From an uncultured Peptococcaceae bacterium (lineage in GTDB: Bacteria; Bacillota; Peptococcia; Peptococcales; Peptococcaceae), in NCBI GenBank assembly GCA_949743265.1, contig CATJSX010000077.1:1-63467 (forward strand): a stretch of 63,467 nt of DNA. The letters run 5' to 3'. The notes beneath the pieces are model-generated. The model was not told where the DNA came from. It saw only the letters and a program-made list of their open reading frames with translations, and did no database searches. Below are positions 25,425-34,571 of this stretch, piece by piece. The stretch's first letter is position 1; the number at the start of each line of letters is the position of its first letter. The translations under genes were made by a program, and so were the position numbers.

Positions 25425-26642
25425 ATGAAGCTAAAAATCTTAGCCGTTATTTTAACGGCCGTACTCAGTTTGAGCGGCTGTCAAGACGCTGACGCTAATT
25501 CGCCAACTGACTACCATGAAACGACTATCACGTTAGGCGATGCTGTCGCCCTCGTCGGCGAAGGCGCTGTTTTTGATGAAAATATGATAACCATTGAAAA
25601 AGGCGGTCGTTATGTTGTAAACGGAAGCCATGACCAAATGATGATCGTCGTCGACAGTAAAACAGAAGCCGCAACGCTAGTTCTTAACGGCGTATCGCTG
25701 AGCAATACTGAAGGACCAGCCATTTTGTTGCAAAGCGGCAGTGATATTGTCATCGAACTAGCTGAAGGCACAGAAAATTTTGTTGCTGATGGCGGTAATA
25801 GCGATTATGACGGCGCTATTTATGGTTTGGTAAGTTATACCATTGACGGCAAAGGTGCTCTTACCGTACAGGGCAATGTCAATGAAGGCATTGCCAGCGA
25901 AGAAAATTTAACCATTAACGACGGCATCATCACTGTTGAAGCAGTTGATGACGGACTAAACGCCAGCCATGACGGCGCAAGTCAACTCACTATCAACGAC
26001 GGTCAACTGCTCATAAAAGCAGGCGGCGACGGTATTGACTCTAATGGCAGCTTAACTATCAATGGCGGTACCATTATTACCATGAGTCCCACCACGGATA
26101 TGAGCGGCGGCATTGACGCTGACGGTGAAGTGTTGTTCAATGGCGGTACCATTATTGCCAGCGGCGGACATAATTCTTTGCCCTCTGAAAATTCAAAGCA
26201 ATCGTCTGTTTTAGCTGTTTTTGCTGATGAACAGATGGCACAATCCCTTATGGCAATCAAAACTGGCGAAGATTTGCTGATAGCTTTCGCGCCAGAAAAA
26301 AATTACACCGAAGTCCTTTACAGCGCAGCAAATGTCACCCCAAATACAACCTATGAAGTTTATGCAGATGTTACCGGCACTCCTAACGCGCAAGGCATCA
26401 GCGAAACCAGCGAAGGCGGCGAACTTGTCAGCGAAATTACTGCTGGAAATTTTAATCAAAGTCATCCGCCAGCTATGGGACCACGAAACGGTCGTGATGA
26501 ACCAATGCGAGAAGGTGAGCCGCCACAAGACAGACCACCCAAAGGCGAAAGAGGCGAACAACCGCAAAATAGACCGCCACTAACTGAACGCCCTGAAAAA
26601 CCAGAAGCGCCACACGAATCGCAACCATCCGCCACTCGCTAA
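25425..26642 (+). CDS. Cthe_2159-type carbohydrate-binding lipoprotein
   Basis: A 405-residue protein. The signal ends in a lipobox (LSLSGC). Residues 40-310 form repeated beta-helix turns (LTINDGIITVEAVDDGLNAS, LTINGGTIITMSP, VLFNGGTIIASGG) like the Cthe_2159 family, which binds calcium and acidic polysaccharides. The C-terminal 75 residues are a Pro/Arg/Glu-rich low-complexity tail (REGEPPQDRPPKGERGEQ), probably a flexible spacer. The start ATG at 25425 follows AGGAGG. Its last four bases overlap the end of the convergent TPM gene. Confidence 0.85.
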   Translation: MKLKILAVILTAVLSLSGCQDADANSPTDYHETTITLGDAVALVGEGAVFDENMITIEKGGRYVVNGSHDQMMIVVDSKTEAATLVLNGVSLSNTEGPAILLQSGSDIVIELAEGTENFVADGGNSDYDGAIYGLVSYTIDGKGALTVQGNVNEGIASEENLTINDGIITVEAVDDGLNASHDGASQLTINDGQLLIKAGGDGIDSNGSLTINGGTIITMSPTTDMSGGIDADGEVLFNGGTIIASGGHNSLPSENSKQSSVLAVFADEQMAQSLMAIKTGEDLLIAFAPEKNYTEVLYSAANVTPNTTYEVYADVTGTPNAQGISETSEGGELVSEITAGNFNQSHPPAMGPRNGRDEPMREGEPPQDRPPKGERGEQPQNRPPLTERPEKPEAPHESQPSATR

Positions 26643-27442
26643 AAGCGTCGGCTGCGCCCACTGTGTACGCGTCCGCTGGCAGAACGATGAATCGTTGTCC
26701 GCCCGCTGCTGTTTGCCCGATGAGACGGACGAGTAACCGCAGCGGGCGTTATATGTTGTCGGCGAACATGCTGATTGATCAGATTCGATTGTTTTTTCGT
26801 CAAGTTAACGACGCTATTGGCGATAAAATCATACTGCACAGTGTGCGCCTCTGCTTGATAACGTTTTCTGACCAATAATGTAACGCCACTGGCGCAAACA
26901 AAACCAATTCCAAACGATATCAAGGCAATTTTACCATAATCAGGCGGTCGTTTGATAATCTTTCCCGTTTCTTCATCATAAAAATACTGATTATTACTGA
27001 TTCCTCGTGCCAATTTATCTCCAGCGCCAACAATTAGACTTTCAGCAGCGGTAATATAATTTCCTTCCGACAAATACGGCAACGCTAAATCGAGAATATG
27101 ATCAGCTTCCTGATCGGTAAAATATGCCATAGCATTGCCGCAAGCCGAAAACGTTACTGCGCGATTTTGCATATCAATCAAAAACAAAAAACCGTCATTC
27201 TGACTAAGATTATCATAAAATTGATCAGCATATTCTTGACTGGTCAGGCTTTGAGTATCGTTGGTCGTTACGAAAAAAATATCCATCTGATACTGTTCTT
27301 CCAGTTTTTGAATGACCTCGTCAAGATGATCAGCTGTTTCACTGCCTAAAAGTTCAGCCATATCATAAATATGAGTCCCGCCATGCGCTATGGAAGGCCA
27401 AAAAAACATCAGCAAAAAAAACATCGTCAATATTTTTTTCAT
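26639..27442 (-). CDS. TPM-domain membrane protein (YgcG/YdjH-like)
   Basis: A 267-residue protein. Signal peptide MKKILTMFFLLMFFWPSIAHG, TPM domain at about 25-150 (QMDIFFVTTNDTQSLTSQEY, DNLSQNDGFLFLIDMQNR), a membrane helix near 170-190 (GKIALISFGIGFVCASGVTL), then a basic Ser/Arg/His-rich tail (SGRTTIHRSASGRVHSGRS) where relatives have a Gly/Ser-rich tail. Third gene of a ydjI-ydjG-ydjH-like operon; its start overlaps the previous stop (ATGA). The role in B. subtilis is envelope-associated but not well defined. Confidence 0.8.
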   Translation of the reverse strand: MKKILTMFFLLMFFWPSIAHGGTHIYDMAELLGSETADHLDEVIQKLEEQYQMDIFFVTTNDTQSLTSQEYADQFYDNLSQNDGFLFLIDMQNRAVTFSACGNAMAYFTDQEADHILDLALPYLSEGNYITAAESLIVGAGDKLARGISNNQYFYDEETGKIIKRPPDYGKIALISFGIGFVCASGVTLLVRKRYQAEAHTVQYDFIANSVVNLTKKQSNLINQHVRRQHITPAAVTRPSHRANSSGRTTIHRSASGRVHSGRSRRF

Positions 27443-28455
27443 AATAACCCTCCGATAATAAAACTTAATAAACTAACTGCAGTAAAAACAGTACCAAATA
27501 ATCCGCAGAACTTTCCTCGCGAAAGTGGCAATTCTCCATAAACAGCGCCGGTCTGACCATTTAACGCAAAAAGATAATTCCGCCCATGATAAGGATAGCT
27601 AAGCAGCCAAACGGGCAGGAGCACATAACGGCTATCAGTATTAACCAGATCAATTTGGTATTGACAGCTATAAACCCGATCATAGCCCTGAACCGTTCTC
27701 ATGAGTAAAGATTCGCTATACTGACGAAGCTCTTTGTCTAAAGAAAGAGCAATACTATTTTGTTCAATATCTTTTTGCTCCGCCAAAAAACCTGCCAAAT
27801 AAGCCATGTCAAAAGGTTTTAACTGACTATAATCAAAAGACTGTATACAAGTCAACAGTTTGGCTTCATCATGATTCAACGCTTGATGAAATATGTGTTG
27901 AAAACTAATGGAACCTTCGCGCACAATTTGATATTCACTGACTTCTGTATAGCGAACATTGCCATTTTGCCAACTGTGACTAGCAGAGGCTTTAGCGTTT
28001 AATTGAACGTTGACTTCTCCCTCACTCAACCAATATGGCAAATACAAGCCGGTAATCTTCTCAAGCTGCTTGGGCGCAGCAAATCCTTTGGCGGTAAACC
28101 ATTTACCCTTACGCCAATCTAAAAAACGATTGATAGCTTCTTGGCGACTAATCTGAAAAGGAATTATTCCGTCAGGCTCTCGCTTGTCATAAAGACGGTC
28201 GCTAATAATGACAGGATTGTGACAATAACAGCAAAACGTTGCTAAAGTCGTTTCTTTTGTAAAAATTTCTGCACCGCAAGCAGGACAATAGTAATGTTGT
28301 GGCGGCTCACGAAAAAGCTGTGGCTGTTTTTGGTTGTTTTTAGTCAATTCCGCTAAAGAAATTTGACTTTGACAATAGTCACAATGACAAGTCTGGCTCT
28401 CTGGCTCAAAGCGCAATTCTCCACCGCAGTTGGGACAATGATAAATCTTTGTCAT
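27439..28455 (-). CDS. zinc-ribbon membrane protein (YdjG-like)
   Basis: A 338-residue protein. Two TFIIB-like zinc ribbons (CPNCGGEL with CHCDYC; CPACGAEI with CCYC) occupy residues 1-90, followed by an unknown central domain and a hydrophobic C-terminus (LFGTVFTAVSLLSFIIGGLL). The start ATG at 28455 follows AAAGGAG; the longer frame runs into the preceding gene. B. subtilis YdjG has the same architecture and the same neighbours. Confidence 0.78.
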   Translation of the reverse strand: MTKIYHCPNCGGELRFEPESQTCHCDYCQSQISLAELTKNNQKQPQLFREPPQHYYCPACGAEIFTKETTLATFCCYCHNPVIISDRLYDKREPDGIIPFQISRQEAINRFLDWRKGKWFTAKGFAAPKQLEKITGLYLPYWLSEGEVNVQLNAKASASHSWQNGNVRYTEVSEYQIVREGSISFQHIFHQALNHDEAKLLTCIQSFDYSQLKPFDMAYLAGFLAEQKDIEQNSIALSLDKELRQYSESLLMRTVQGYDRVYSCQYQIDLVNTDSRYVLLPVWLLSYPYHGRNYLFALNGQTGAVYGELPLSRGKFCGLFGTVFTAVSLLSFIIGGLL

Positions 28456-28466
28456 AATGCGCTCCT

Positions 28467-29576
28467 TTACCCTAATTTTTGCCCGCAATGCGAACAGAAG
28501 TTAGCTCCGTTCGTTTTGCTTCCACAATTTGGACAAAAAGCAGCTGTTTGTTCTCGATTAGCGCCGCAGTTGGCGCAAAAATTGCCGCTAGCCATATGAC
28601 CGCAATGACATCGCCATTGCTGATCAACTGACGATGCTTGATAAAACGCCCCCATATTTCGCGCTGCCATTTGATAACCTAAAAAACCGTTAACAGCCCC
28701 TTGCGCATTGCTTGCGGCTTTTTCCATACCACGCGCCGCCGCACCTTGGCAATATCCCGCTCTCACTAACGGATCGCTAAGCATAGCGCCTTGATTACGT
28801 AAATTGATTAACTCTTGTGACTCATCATCATAACTCAACCCGATAATAGCTGCTGATTCAACAACTATGCCTAAACGCTTTTGCCAGCTGTCGTCCAAAA
28901 TTTGACTGAGATACTGACTAAGCAGTCGACTTTTGCTCAATAAAAAAGAAATCCGCTCGCCTTCGGCGGAAAGCTGATTGATAGCGCTTTGCAGCGCTTC
29001 CACAAATTCGCCAATCAACTGCTCATTAAGTTGAGCGCTAGTCAAATAATCCTTTTCTCCCAAAGGCGTTTGCATAAAAAATAACAACGGATCAGTGACC
29101 TTGATACTAAATATCCCATGCGCCCGCAAAAAAAGCTCCGCGTTATAAAAATGGTCGTAGTAATTGATAGGATTTTTAGTACCGAATTTGATCCCTTTAA
29201 TTTCACTTAAATTAACATAATAAACTTGCTGACGCTGACTAGGCACGCCGCCGAAACGAAAACGACTCAATAAATCCTGTACCGCTTCGTCTAACTGGTC
29301 GGCAAAAATTGACGGCGATTGCGATTGATTAACCGTATAATAACCTTCTTCTGCTGTGTAATCGGCGATTTTACCGCCATCCAAAAGCATCATCACGTGA
29401 TTGGAGGGAACATGAATAACCGAACCATTAGGAATAATATCATGACTCTTAGACCGCTTGAGATTGGCTCCCTTAGTGATTACCATATCATCAGCTGTAT
29501 ATATCGGTTCAATGGCTTCCAACCATTGATCAGAAAGCGCACCAGCAGCACCGATGGCAGCTTTAACTAAACCCAT
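28467..29576 (-). CDS. SPFH-domain protein with C-terminal zinc ribbons (YdjI-like)
   Basis: A 369-residue protein. Residues 25-240 form the SPFH/virion-core-like domain (GSVIHVPSNHVMMLLDGGKI, FGTKNPINYYDHFYNAELFL). After a Gly/Ala-rich linker, three Cys pairs (CHCGHMASGNFCANCG, CPNCG, CSHCG) form zinc ribbons. The SD is AAGGGAGG. Relatives assemble on membranes with PspA or with the YdjG/YdjH partners encoded next door. Confidence 0.82.
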   Translation of the reverse strand: MGLVKAAIGAAGALSDQWLEAIEPIYTADDMVITKGANLKRSKSHDIIPNGSVIHVPSNHVMMLLDGGKIADYTAEEGYYTVNQSQSPSIFADQLDEAVQDLLSRFRFGGVPSQRQQVYYVNLSEIKGIKFGTKNPINYYDHFYNAELFLRAHGIFSIKVTDPLLFFMQTPLGEKDYLTSAQLNEQLIGEFVEALQSAINQLSAEGERISFLLSKSRLLSQYLSQILDDSWQKRLGIVVESAAIIGLSYDDESQELINLRNQGAMLSDPLVRAGYCQGAAARGMEKAASNAQGAVNGFLGYQMAARNMGAFYQASSVDQQWRCHCGHMASGNFCANCGANREQTAAFCPNCGSKTNGANFCSHCGQKLG

Positions 29577-29590
29577 AAAAAAACCTCCCT

Positions 29591-30151
29591 TTAGTTAATA
29601 TGTTCAAAATGAGTGAATAACCAGTGTTGGGTATCCAACGTAATATTGTACTTAGCGTGAATCTTTTCGCTGGTACTGCCACTAGAAAGCAGCCCTTCTT
29701 TAAGACGATAATTATAACAATAGACGGCACATTGAAAAGTAATCAAATAGCCGCTGTTTTCCTGCCGACAATTAGCAATGACCGTCCCTTCAAAAGAAAC
29801 TTCATCAAAAACAGACGCCAATGCTTCTTTTTGTAGTTTAGTAATAATATGGGATACTTGTTTGTGCAATTTTTCATCACACTTATGCAATAATGTCGTA
29901 TTTTGCGCTGTAATAGCGCCAAACACAGACAACAATGCGTCTTCTGCCTGAATGGCGTATTCTTCCAAAGTAAAATCAGGATAAATTGCAGTAATCTTAG
30001 GCAAACAAACTTTTGTCATATTATTCAACTTATTTGATGATGCCGCAGGCTCTTTAATTAAACTTCTAGCGGCTTTAGCGCCTTTATGCATCATCAAAAA
30101 ACCGCCTAAAAGCATCAAAAGCCCCAAAATAATCATCAACAGTTGTTCCAT
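29591..30151 (-). CDS. Tim44-like domain membrane protein
   Basis: A 186-residue protein with one N-terminal membrane helix (LLMIILGLLMLLGGFLMM), a short basic linker, then a domain (YPDFTLEEYAIQAEDALLSV, and CAVYCYNYRLKEG) like the Tim44-type domain of bacterial zinc-ribbon transport proteins. The start ATG at 30151 follows AAAGGGAG. First gene of the minus-strand operon that continues with the SPFH, zinc-ribbon and TPM genes, so it probably belongs to the same membrane complex. Confidence 0.65.
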   Translation of the reverse strand: MEQLLMIILGLLMLLGGFLMMHKGAKAARSLIKEPAASSNKLNNMTKVCLPKITAIYPDFTLEEYAIQAEDALLSVFGAITAQNTTLLHKCDEKLHKQVSHIITKLQKEALASVFDEVSFEGTVIANCRQENSGYLITFQCAVYCYNYRLKEGLLSSGSTSEKIHAKYNITLDTQHWLFTHFEHIN

Positions 30152-30287
30152 AAAAAAGCTCCCTTTCAAAATAAATGTTACATTGCTAAACAATCATTCA
30201 ATACTAAGCTATTATTTAATACGCCGCTTCAAAACTTGCCACACGCTAAAAATCATTGCTGTATGATAAAAACTCTCGTATGGTTTC

Positions 30288-30316
30288 ATTGTAATAGATT
30301 TTTTGATGTTTTTCAA
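30288..30316 (-). promoter_or_regulatory. promoter of the Tim44-SPFH-TPM operon
   Basis: TTGAAA (complement of 30311-30316), 17-nt spacer, TACAAT (complement of 30288-30293). Confidence 0.65.
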
Positions 30317-30601
30317 TAATAGATCGCTCGGTCTTTTTGTAAAGTTCAAAAATATTGCCACTACCTCATTTTATCAAAATTATAGTCTTATAAGTAACGG
30401 TAAAATAGAAAAACTTATATTGTTTGTTCATCATTAGATGATTTGTTTAGATTTATGGAAAATTTCAGTGATAACTATAGTCATAATTTTTATCTTGTGG
30501 TATGATAAGATTGTAGCAGCATTTAAGCGTAAGCCATTGAAAACACAATGATGAAGGCACCGCGGTACTAGTGCTGCATATAAATGGAAGGAGGCACGAT
30601 A
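30317..30601. other. divergent intergenic region
   Basis: A TATGAT near 30500-30506 could be the -10 for the rightward gene. GCAGCA near 30517 can pair with TGCTGC near 30571, forming a loose hairpin before the SD. No gene is seen. Confidence 0.4.
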
Positions 30602-32062
30602 ATGAAGTATTGGCAGTATAGTGATTTACAAACTATGCCTGAGTTGGCAGAAAAATTTGCTTTATGCATTGATGATGTGTTAAAAAATACAGCGACATTA
30701 CAAAAGCGGATAGGTGTTTGGGGAGCATCAGCGTATGCGCCATGTTTTCGACTGGCTGGCGGCGAGTTAATTTTAGCCTCGTCGGTGCTGGAATATTATT
30801 TGCATCAGTGGGAAAACTCACCACAAAGTTTATCTTTTAATGAAGTACAATCTTTTTGCGACGATATGCAAAAACTCATTGGTTGGGAAGAAACAGCGCC
30901 AATATTAGAATCATGGTGCAACCGCAACTTGCGAGACCCCTATTTTATTGACAAACAAATCAGACAGGATAAATACCATTGGGATTATGTACTAAAAGCC
31001 GATATTGATCCTCGAGCAGTCCCATCTGATTATTTACATTTTGGTTGTTATATTGCGTTATCTTTTCGGCAACACAACACGATTTTGCAAGAAAATATCG
31101 CCAAGCAAGTCGCCAGCTTTGTCATCGATCTGGGCTTTTCGGAAATGCTGACTTTGGAACAAAACGGTTCAGGCAACTTGCCTGAAGAATTACAATACTA
31201 TCATGATGGGTTTATCACATTCCGTGCTAATGATGCAACGGCCATGATACGGATTCATGTCCATAAAGAAGAACTTGCCAGCTATGAAAAAGTTCTGACG
31301 TTACTGTGTGAATTGTTAAAATGCGGCTTTCCCAAAAGTTTCTGTATTGATTTTAAAAGCAGGCAAAAAGGAGAACTGCCTTTGCGAGGCTTACCCAAGA
31401 AAGGCGTTTATCGTTTATTTGCCAATGCAGCCGCTTATCCTGAATTGTGGGATAAAATTGAAGAATACAGCCGTTTAGCGATGCACAAAGGCGCTTGGTA
31501 TTTAGGACTCAGCACAGAAGACTGCGCCATGCCGGGTACCTTCGCCGTTTTGGCGTTGGCGACAAAAGAACGACGGTATTTTCCTTTGATTATGACGTAT
31601 ATGGATTTATGCGATCGTAAAATTTCTTCGATACAAGCTAAGTATTCTATGTTTTTAGTTGAACATTTTGGTCTTGACGAAGAAACGTTGCCTGTGCTTT
31701 TGCACTGCATCTGCGCTTATGAAGGACATCGTAGCGCACAGGCTTTTTGGGAAGCTTTTACTGATGAAAAAGCGCTAAAACTGCTTTTAAACGTCAAGCC
31801 GCAAATTTTACAGATGGCATCGGCTGATGATATTGCTGATTATTTGTTAGGCTATGAGCCCAAAGAACAGCCTAAAGCATTAGAAGAATTTGCCCAGCTA
31901 CTTTGGCAGCATGTTTTGGGTGTCATTTTCGGCAAAGCTACAACCAAAAAACGCATGGAATTGGTGCAAAATGCGCCAGAACACTTAAAAACTTTGTACG
32001 ATCGACTGTTAAATGAACCAGTTCTCCTAAGCGAAGATGAAATCGAACGTCTACTAGCGTGA
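30602..32062 (+). CDS. DUF6138-like protein
   Basis: A 486-residue soluble, mostly helical protein with no signal or membrane segment. It resembles the DUF6138 family (my recollection; not searched). Features include KYHWDYVLKADIDPRAVPSD, CYIALSFRQHN and a C-terminal AYEGHRSAQAFWEAF. The start ATG at 30602 follows GGAAGGAGG. It is followed after 51 nt by an ATP-grasp gene on the same strand, so the two probably work together. The function is unknown. Confidence 0.6.
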   Translation: MKYWQYSDLQTMPELAEKFALCIDDVLKNTATLQKRIGVWGASAYAPCFRLAGGELILASSVLEYYLHQWENSPQSLSFNEVQSFCDDMQKLIGWEETAPILESWCNRNLRDPYFIDKQIRQDKYHWDYVLKADIDPRAVPSDYLHFGCYIALSFRQHNTILQENIAKQVASFVIDLGFSEMLTLEQNGSGNLPEELQYYHDGFITFRANDATAMIRIHVHKEELASYEKVLTLLCELLKCGFPKSFCIDFKSRQKGELPLRGLPKKGVYRLFANAAAYPELWDKIEEYSRLAMHKGAWYLGLSTEDCAMPGTFAVLALATKERRYFPLIMTYMDLCDRKISSIQAKYSMFLVEHFGLDEETLPVLLHCICAYEGHRSAQAFWEAFTDEKALKLLLNVKPQILQMASADDIADYLLGYEPKEQPKALEEFAQLLWQHVLGVIFGKATTKKRMELVQNAPEHLKTLYDRLLNEPVLLSEDEIERLLA

Positions 32063-32113
32063 ACTTAAGGACAGAACGGCTGACAGTCACGTTAAGAAAG
32101 CAGGGAAGCAACA

Positions 32114-33124
32114 ATGGCTAGAATCGTCCATTTAGGCGCAAAAACAGACCGCCGAGCAACATATTTCAAACAAGCTACAGAAAAACTGGGGATGGAAACA
32201 GCGTTTTATACTTATGCAGAATATGAGAAAGATTCTCGACCAGACGATCTATTGAAACTGGATCCGCCGCCACAAGAAGACGCTTTGCTGTGCAAGCTAG
32301 CACCATTTGTACAATCTTATTGTCATCAGTTGCAAATTTTGAGCCGTTTGCCTTCTGTACATTTTCTAAATTCTCCTGCAGGAATTTGGGCGGCGCTAGA
32401 CAAAAAAACAGCCAAGCAGCGTCTGCTTGCCGCCCAAGTATCGACAACGCCCCTGCTTGATTATACAGCGTCTTCTTATGAAGAATTGTTGGATAAAATG
32501 ACGATGAATCATCATCAGCGCGTTTTTATCAAACCCCGCTATGGTTCCGGCGCGGCTGGTGTGGCAGCTTTTCAAATCAACCGCCAGAATCAACAAGTTT
32601 TGCAAACTTCTTTAGCCCTCACCAAACAAGGTCTAATCAACACCAAACGCGTGCGCCGCTTTAGTCAGCCGGAAAAAAACCGCCGTTTGTTGGACTTGTT
32701 GCTGCAAGAAGACTGTATTTTGGAAACATGGATTCCTAAAGATTCTGTCAACGGCATAACTTACGATTTAAGAATCGTTTATCAATTAGGTAAAATTGTT
32801 TTTGCTATACCCAGAGGAGCCGACTCACCCATCACTAATCTACACTTGAATGACCGCCCGCTGGATTGGGCACAGATTAGTCTGCCCCAAAGTCTTTGGC
32901 AAAAAATCGACGAGCTATCCCGCCAAACAATGACTTGTTTTCCTGAATTAGTTTACGCCGGCCTTGATGTCCTCATTCCAGCGGGCGATAGACAAAGAGT
33001 TACTCCGTTAATTATTGAAATTAACGGACAAGGTGATTTAATTTACAAAGATATTTTTGCTGATAACCGAATCTATAGCGAACAAGTGCGCTATTTATCT
33101 TCATTGGCAAAATACCCCACTTGA
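32114..33124 (+). CDS. ATP-grasp ligase-like protein (STM4014-like)
   Basis: A 336-residue ATP-grasp protein. The A-subdomain nucleotide loop is RVFIKPRYGSGAAGVAAF, the adenine-binding segment is CILETWIPKDSVNGITYDLR, and the metal-binding residues are in TPLIIEINGQGDL. ATP-grasp enzymes join a carboxylate to an amine or thiol through an acyl phosphate. The short form and N-terminal domain (IVHLGAKTDRRATYFKQATE) suggest the STM4014 group. SD AGGGAAG. It is coupled to the DUF6138-like gene. The substrate is unknown; a small-molecule or peptide ligation is inferred. Confidence 0.75.
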   Translation: MARIVHLGAKTDRRATYFKQATEKLGMETAFYTYAEYEKDSRPDDLLKLDPPPQEDALLCKLAPFVQSYCHQLQILSRLPSVHFLNSPAGIWAALDKKTAKQRLLAAQVSTTPLLDYTASSYEELLDKMTMNHHQRVFIKPRYGSGAAGVAAFQINRQNQQVLQTSLALTKQGLINTKRVRRFSQPEKNRRLLDLLLQEDCILETWIPKDSVNGITYDLRIVYQLGKIVFAIPRGADSPITNLHLNDRPLDWAQISLPQSLWQKIDELSRQTMTCFPELVYAGLDVLIPAGDRQRVTPLIIEINGQGDLIYKDIFADNRIYSEQVRYLSSLAKYPT

Positions 33125-33157
33125 AAAATTATTTGGCGAAAAACGACAGGTTTTATC

Positions 33158-33187
33158 TTGTCAATTATGCCATACATGCGTTATAAT
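33158..33187 (+). promoter_or_regulatory. promoter reading into repeat copy 2
   Basis: TTGTCA (33158-33163), 18-nt spacer, TATAAT (33182-33187). Predicted transcription starts about 7 nt before the 123-bp element. Confidence 0.65.
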
Positions 33188-33200
33188 GATTGTATTAGTT

Positions 33201-33323
33201 TGTATAAAAAAGCATGATTTAATAGACGCTCTATTTTGAGCCAACAAACAACGAAGTTTCGCCGTTTGTCGGCTCTTTTTTTGTGCAAATTAGCCTGTCT
33301 AACAAACTATAGTTTATTAGACA
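33201..33323 (+). repeat. 123-bp nested inverted-repeat element, copy 2
   Basis: Inverted relative to copy 1 (85-207) and exactly the same length, with about 17 differences by eye, most of them in one terminal repeat. The inner hairpin (238-249 with 264-275 of the 33 kb block, one mismatch) is followed by a run of seven or eight T, an intrinsic terminator on the plus strand. It lies between the ATP-grasp gene and a LysR gene starting at 33407, behind its own promoter. It may terminate the upstream operon, attenuate the LysR gene or be a small RNA. Confidence 0.85.
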
Positions 33324-33406
33324 CAAAAAACCAAACTCACAGACAGATCGCTTTTGTTCATTTATGCTACTAAACTCACACGACAGTCGTTGAAGGGAGC
33401 CGCCAT

Positions 33407-34345
33407 ATGCGCATCGAACAGCTACTCTACTTAAAAGATTTAAGCGAAACCCATTCTATTACGCAAACTGCACAACGTTTCTTTATGACGCAACAAGGAC
33501 TCAGCAATGCTATTCGTAATTTGGAAAACGAGTACAATGTCACTTTATTGACTCGTTCCAATCAAGGCGTTTCTCTTACTTCCGAAGGACAATTATTTTT
33601 AGCAAAAGCCCAAAAACTAATTGATGATTATAACGAGCTAAAAACATCTTTTGTTTCACTTGAAGAAAAGACCGACTCCCTACAAGGTATCGTCAAAATC
33701 GCCTGTCACGCACGATTATTAGATGCATTTCTGATAGATATTCTTGAAACCGCCAGCATACGCTACCCTTTTCTTCAATTCAATGTCATTGAAGAAGACG
33801 TCGTGGAATTTATCAATATTATTGAAGAAAAAGAAATAGATATCGCCATTAGTTTAATCTCCGATCAATTTTTTGATTATTCCACGTTGAAAACGGTAAT
33901 TGCTGATAAAAATTTTGTTTTTACTATCTTGTATGCTGATTTTTTCGTTTATTGCTGCAAAAAAAATCATCCATTAGCGCAACATTCCACACTAATCTTT
34001 GAGCAAATACTATCTCATCCTATGGTTATCTTTAATCAAATAGACGCTTATCCAAAAGTCTTATGGACTAATCAAATTAGAGATGCCCACAATTTTCAAA
34101 ATCGATTTGTTACCAACAACACTTCTTTCCATCGGTCAATGATCAAACGCGGTTTAGCCGGTAGCTTATTAAGCGCTTTTGAATTTCGCAAACTATATCG
34201 TAAACACACTTACTTAACTGCTATTCCTATTAGCGATTTAGCACAATTCACTTTCTTTGTCATCCATCAAAAAAATGACAATTTGTCGCCTGCCGCTGCC
34301 AAAATCTTGGAATTGATTCAAACGTATGATTTTGCCCGCAACTGA
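33407..34345 (+). CDS. LysR-family transcriptional regulator
   Basis: A 312-residue protein. The N-terminal winged HTH (MRIEQLLYLKDLSETHSITQ, then QQGLSNAIRNLENEYNVTLL) is followed by a substrate-binding domain (residues 90-300). SD GAAGGGAG. Its leader contains repeat copy 2 and a promoter. No enzyme gene is divergent from it, so its target is not obvious; the permease and sulfotransferase pseudogene 3 kb downstream are candidates. Confidence 0.9.
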   Translation: MRIEQLLYLKDLSETHSITQTAQRFFMTQQGLSNAIRNLENEYNVTLLTRSNQGVSLTSEGQLFLAKAQKLIDDYNELKTSFVSLEEKTDSLQGIVKIACHARLLDAFLIDILETASIRYPFLQFNVIEEDVVEFINIIEEKEIDIAISLISDQFFDYSTLKTVIADKNFVFTILYADFFVYCCKKNHPLAQHSTLIFEQILSHPMVIFNQIDAYPKVLWTNQIRDAHNFQNRFVTNNTSFHRSMIKRGLAGSLLSAFEFRKLYRKHTYLTAIPISDLAQFTFFVIHQKNDNLSPAAAKILELIQTYDFARN

Positions 34346-34571
34346 ATATTGCTAAACAGTCACTTTTCGATCATCTAAACAGCGTCATTTATGGTCAAAT
34401 TTTTTGTAATTTTATGGTCATTAACAACGCTCAAAATATTTCTAATACGCTTCAAAAACTGTGTCGCCATTTTTAGTGTCCAATTAGCACTAACGCCAAA
34501 AAAAGACAGTACTTGTAGAATCATCCCTCTTGCGATATGTTAAAGCTATCAAAAATGAAGGAGAGATTATC

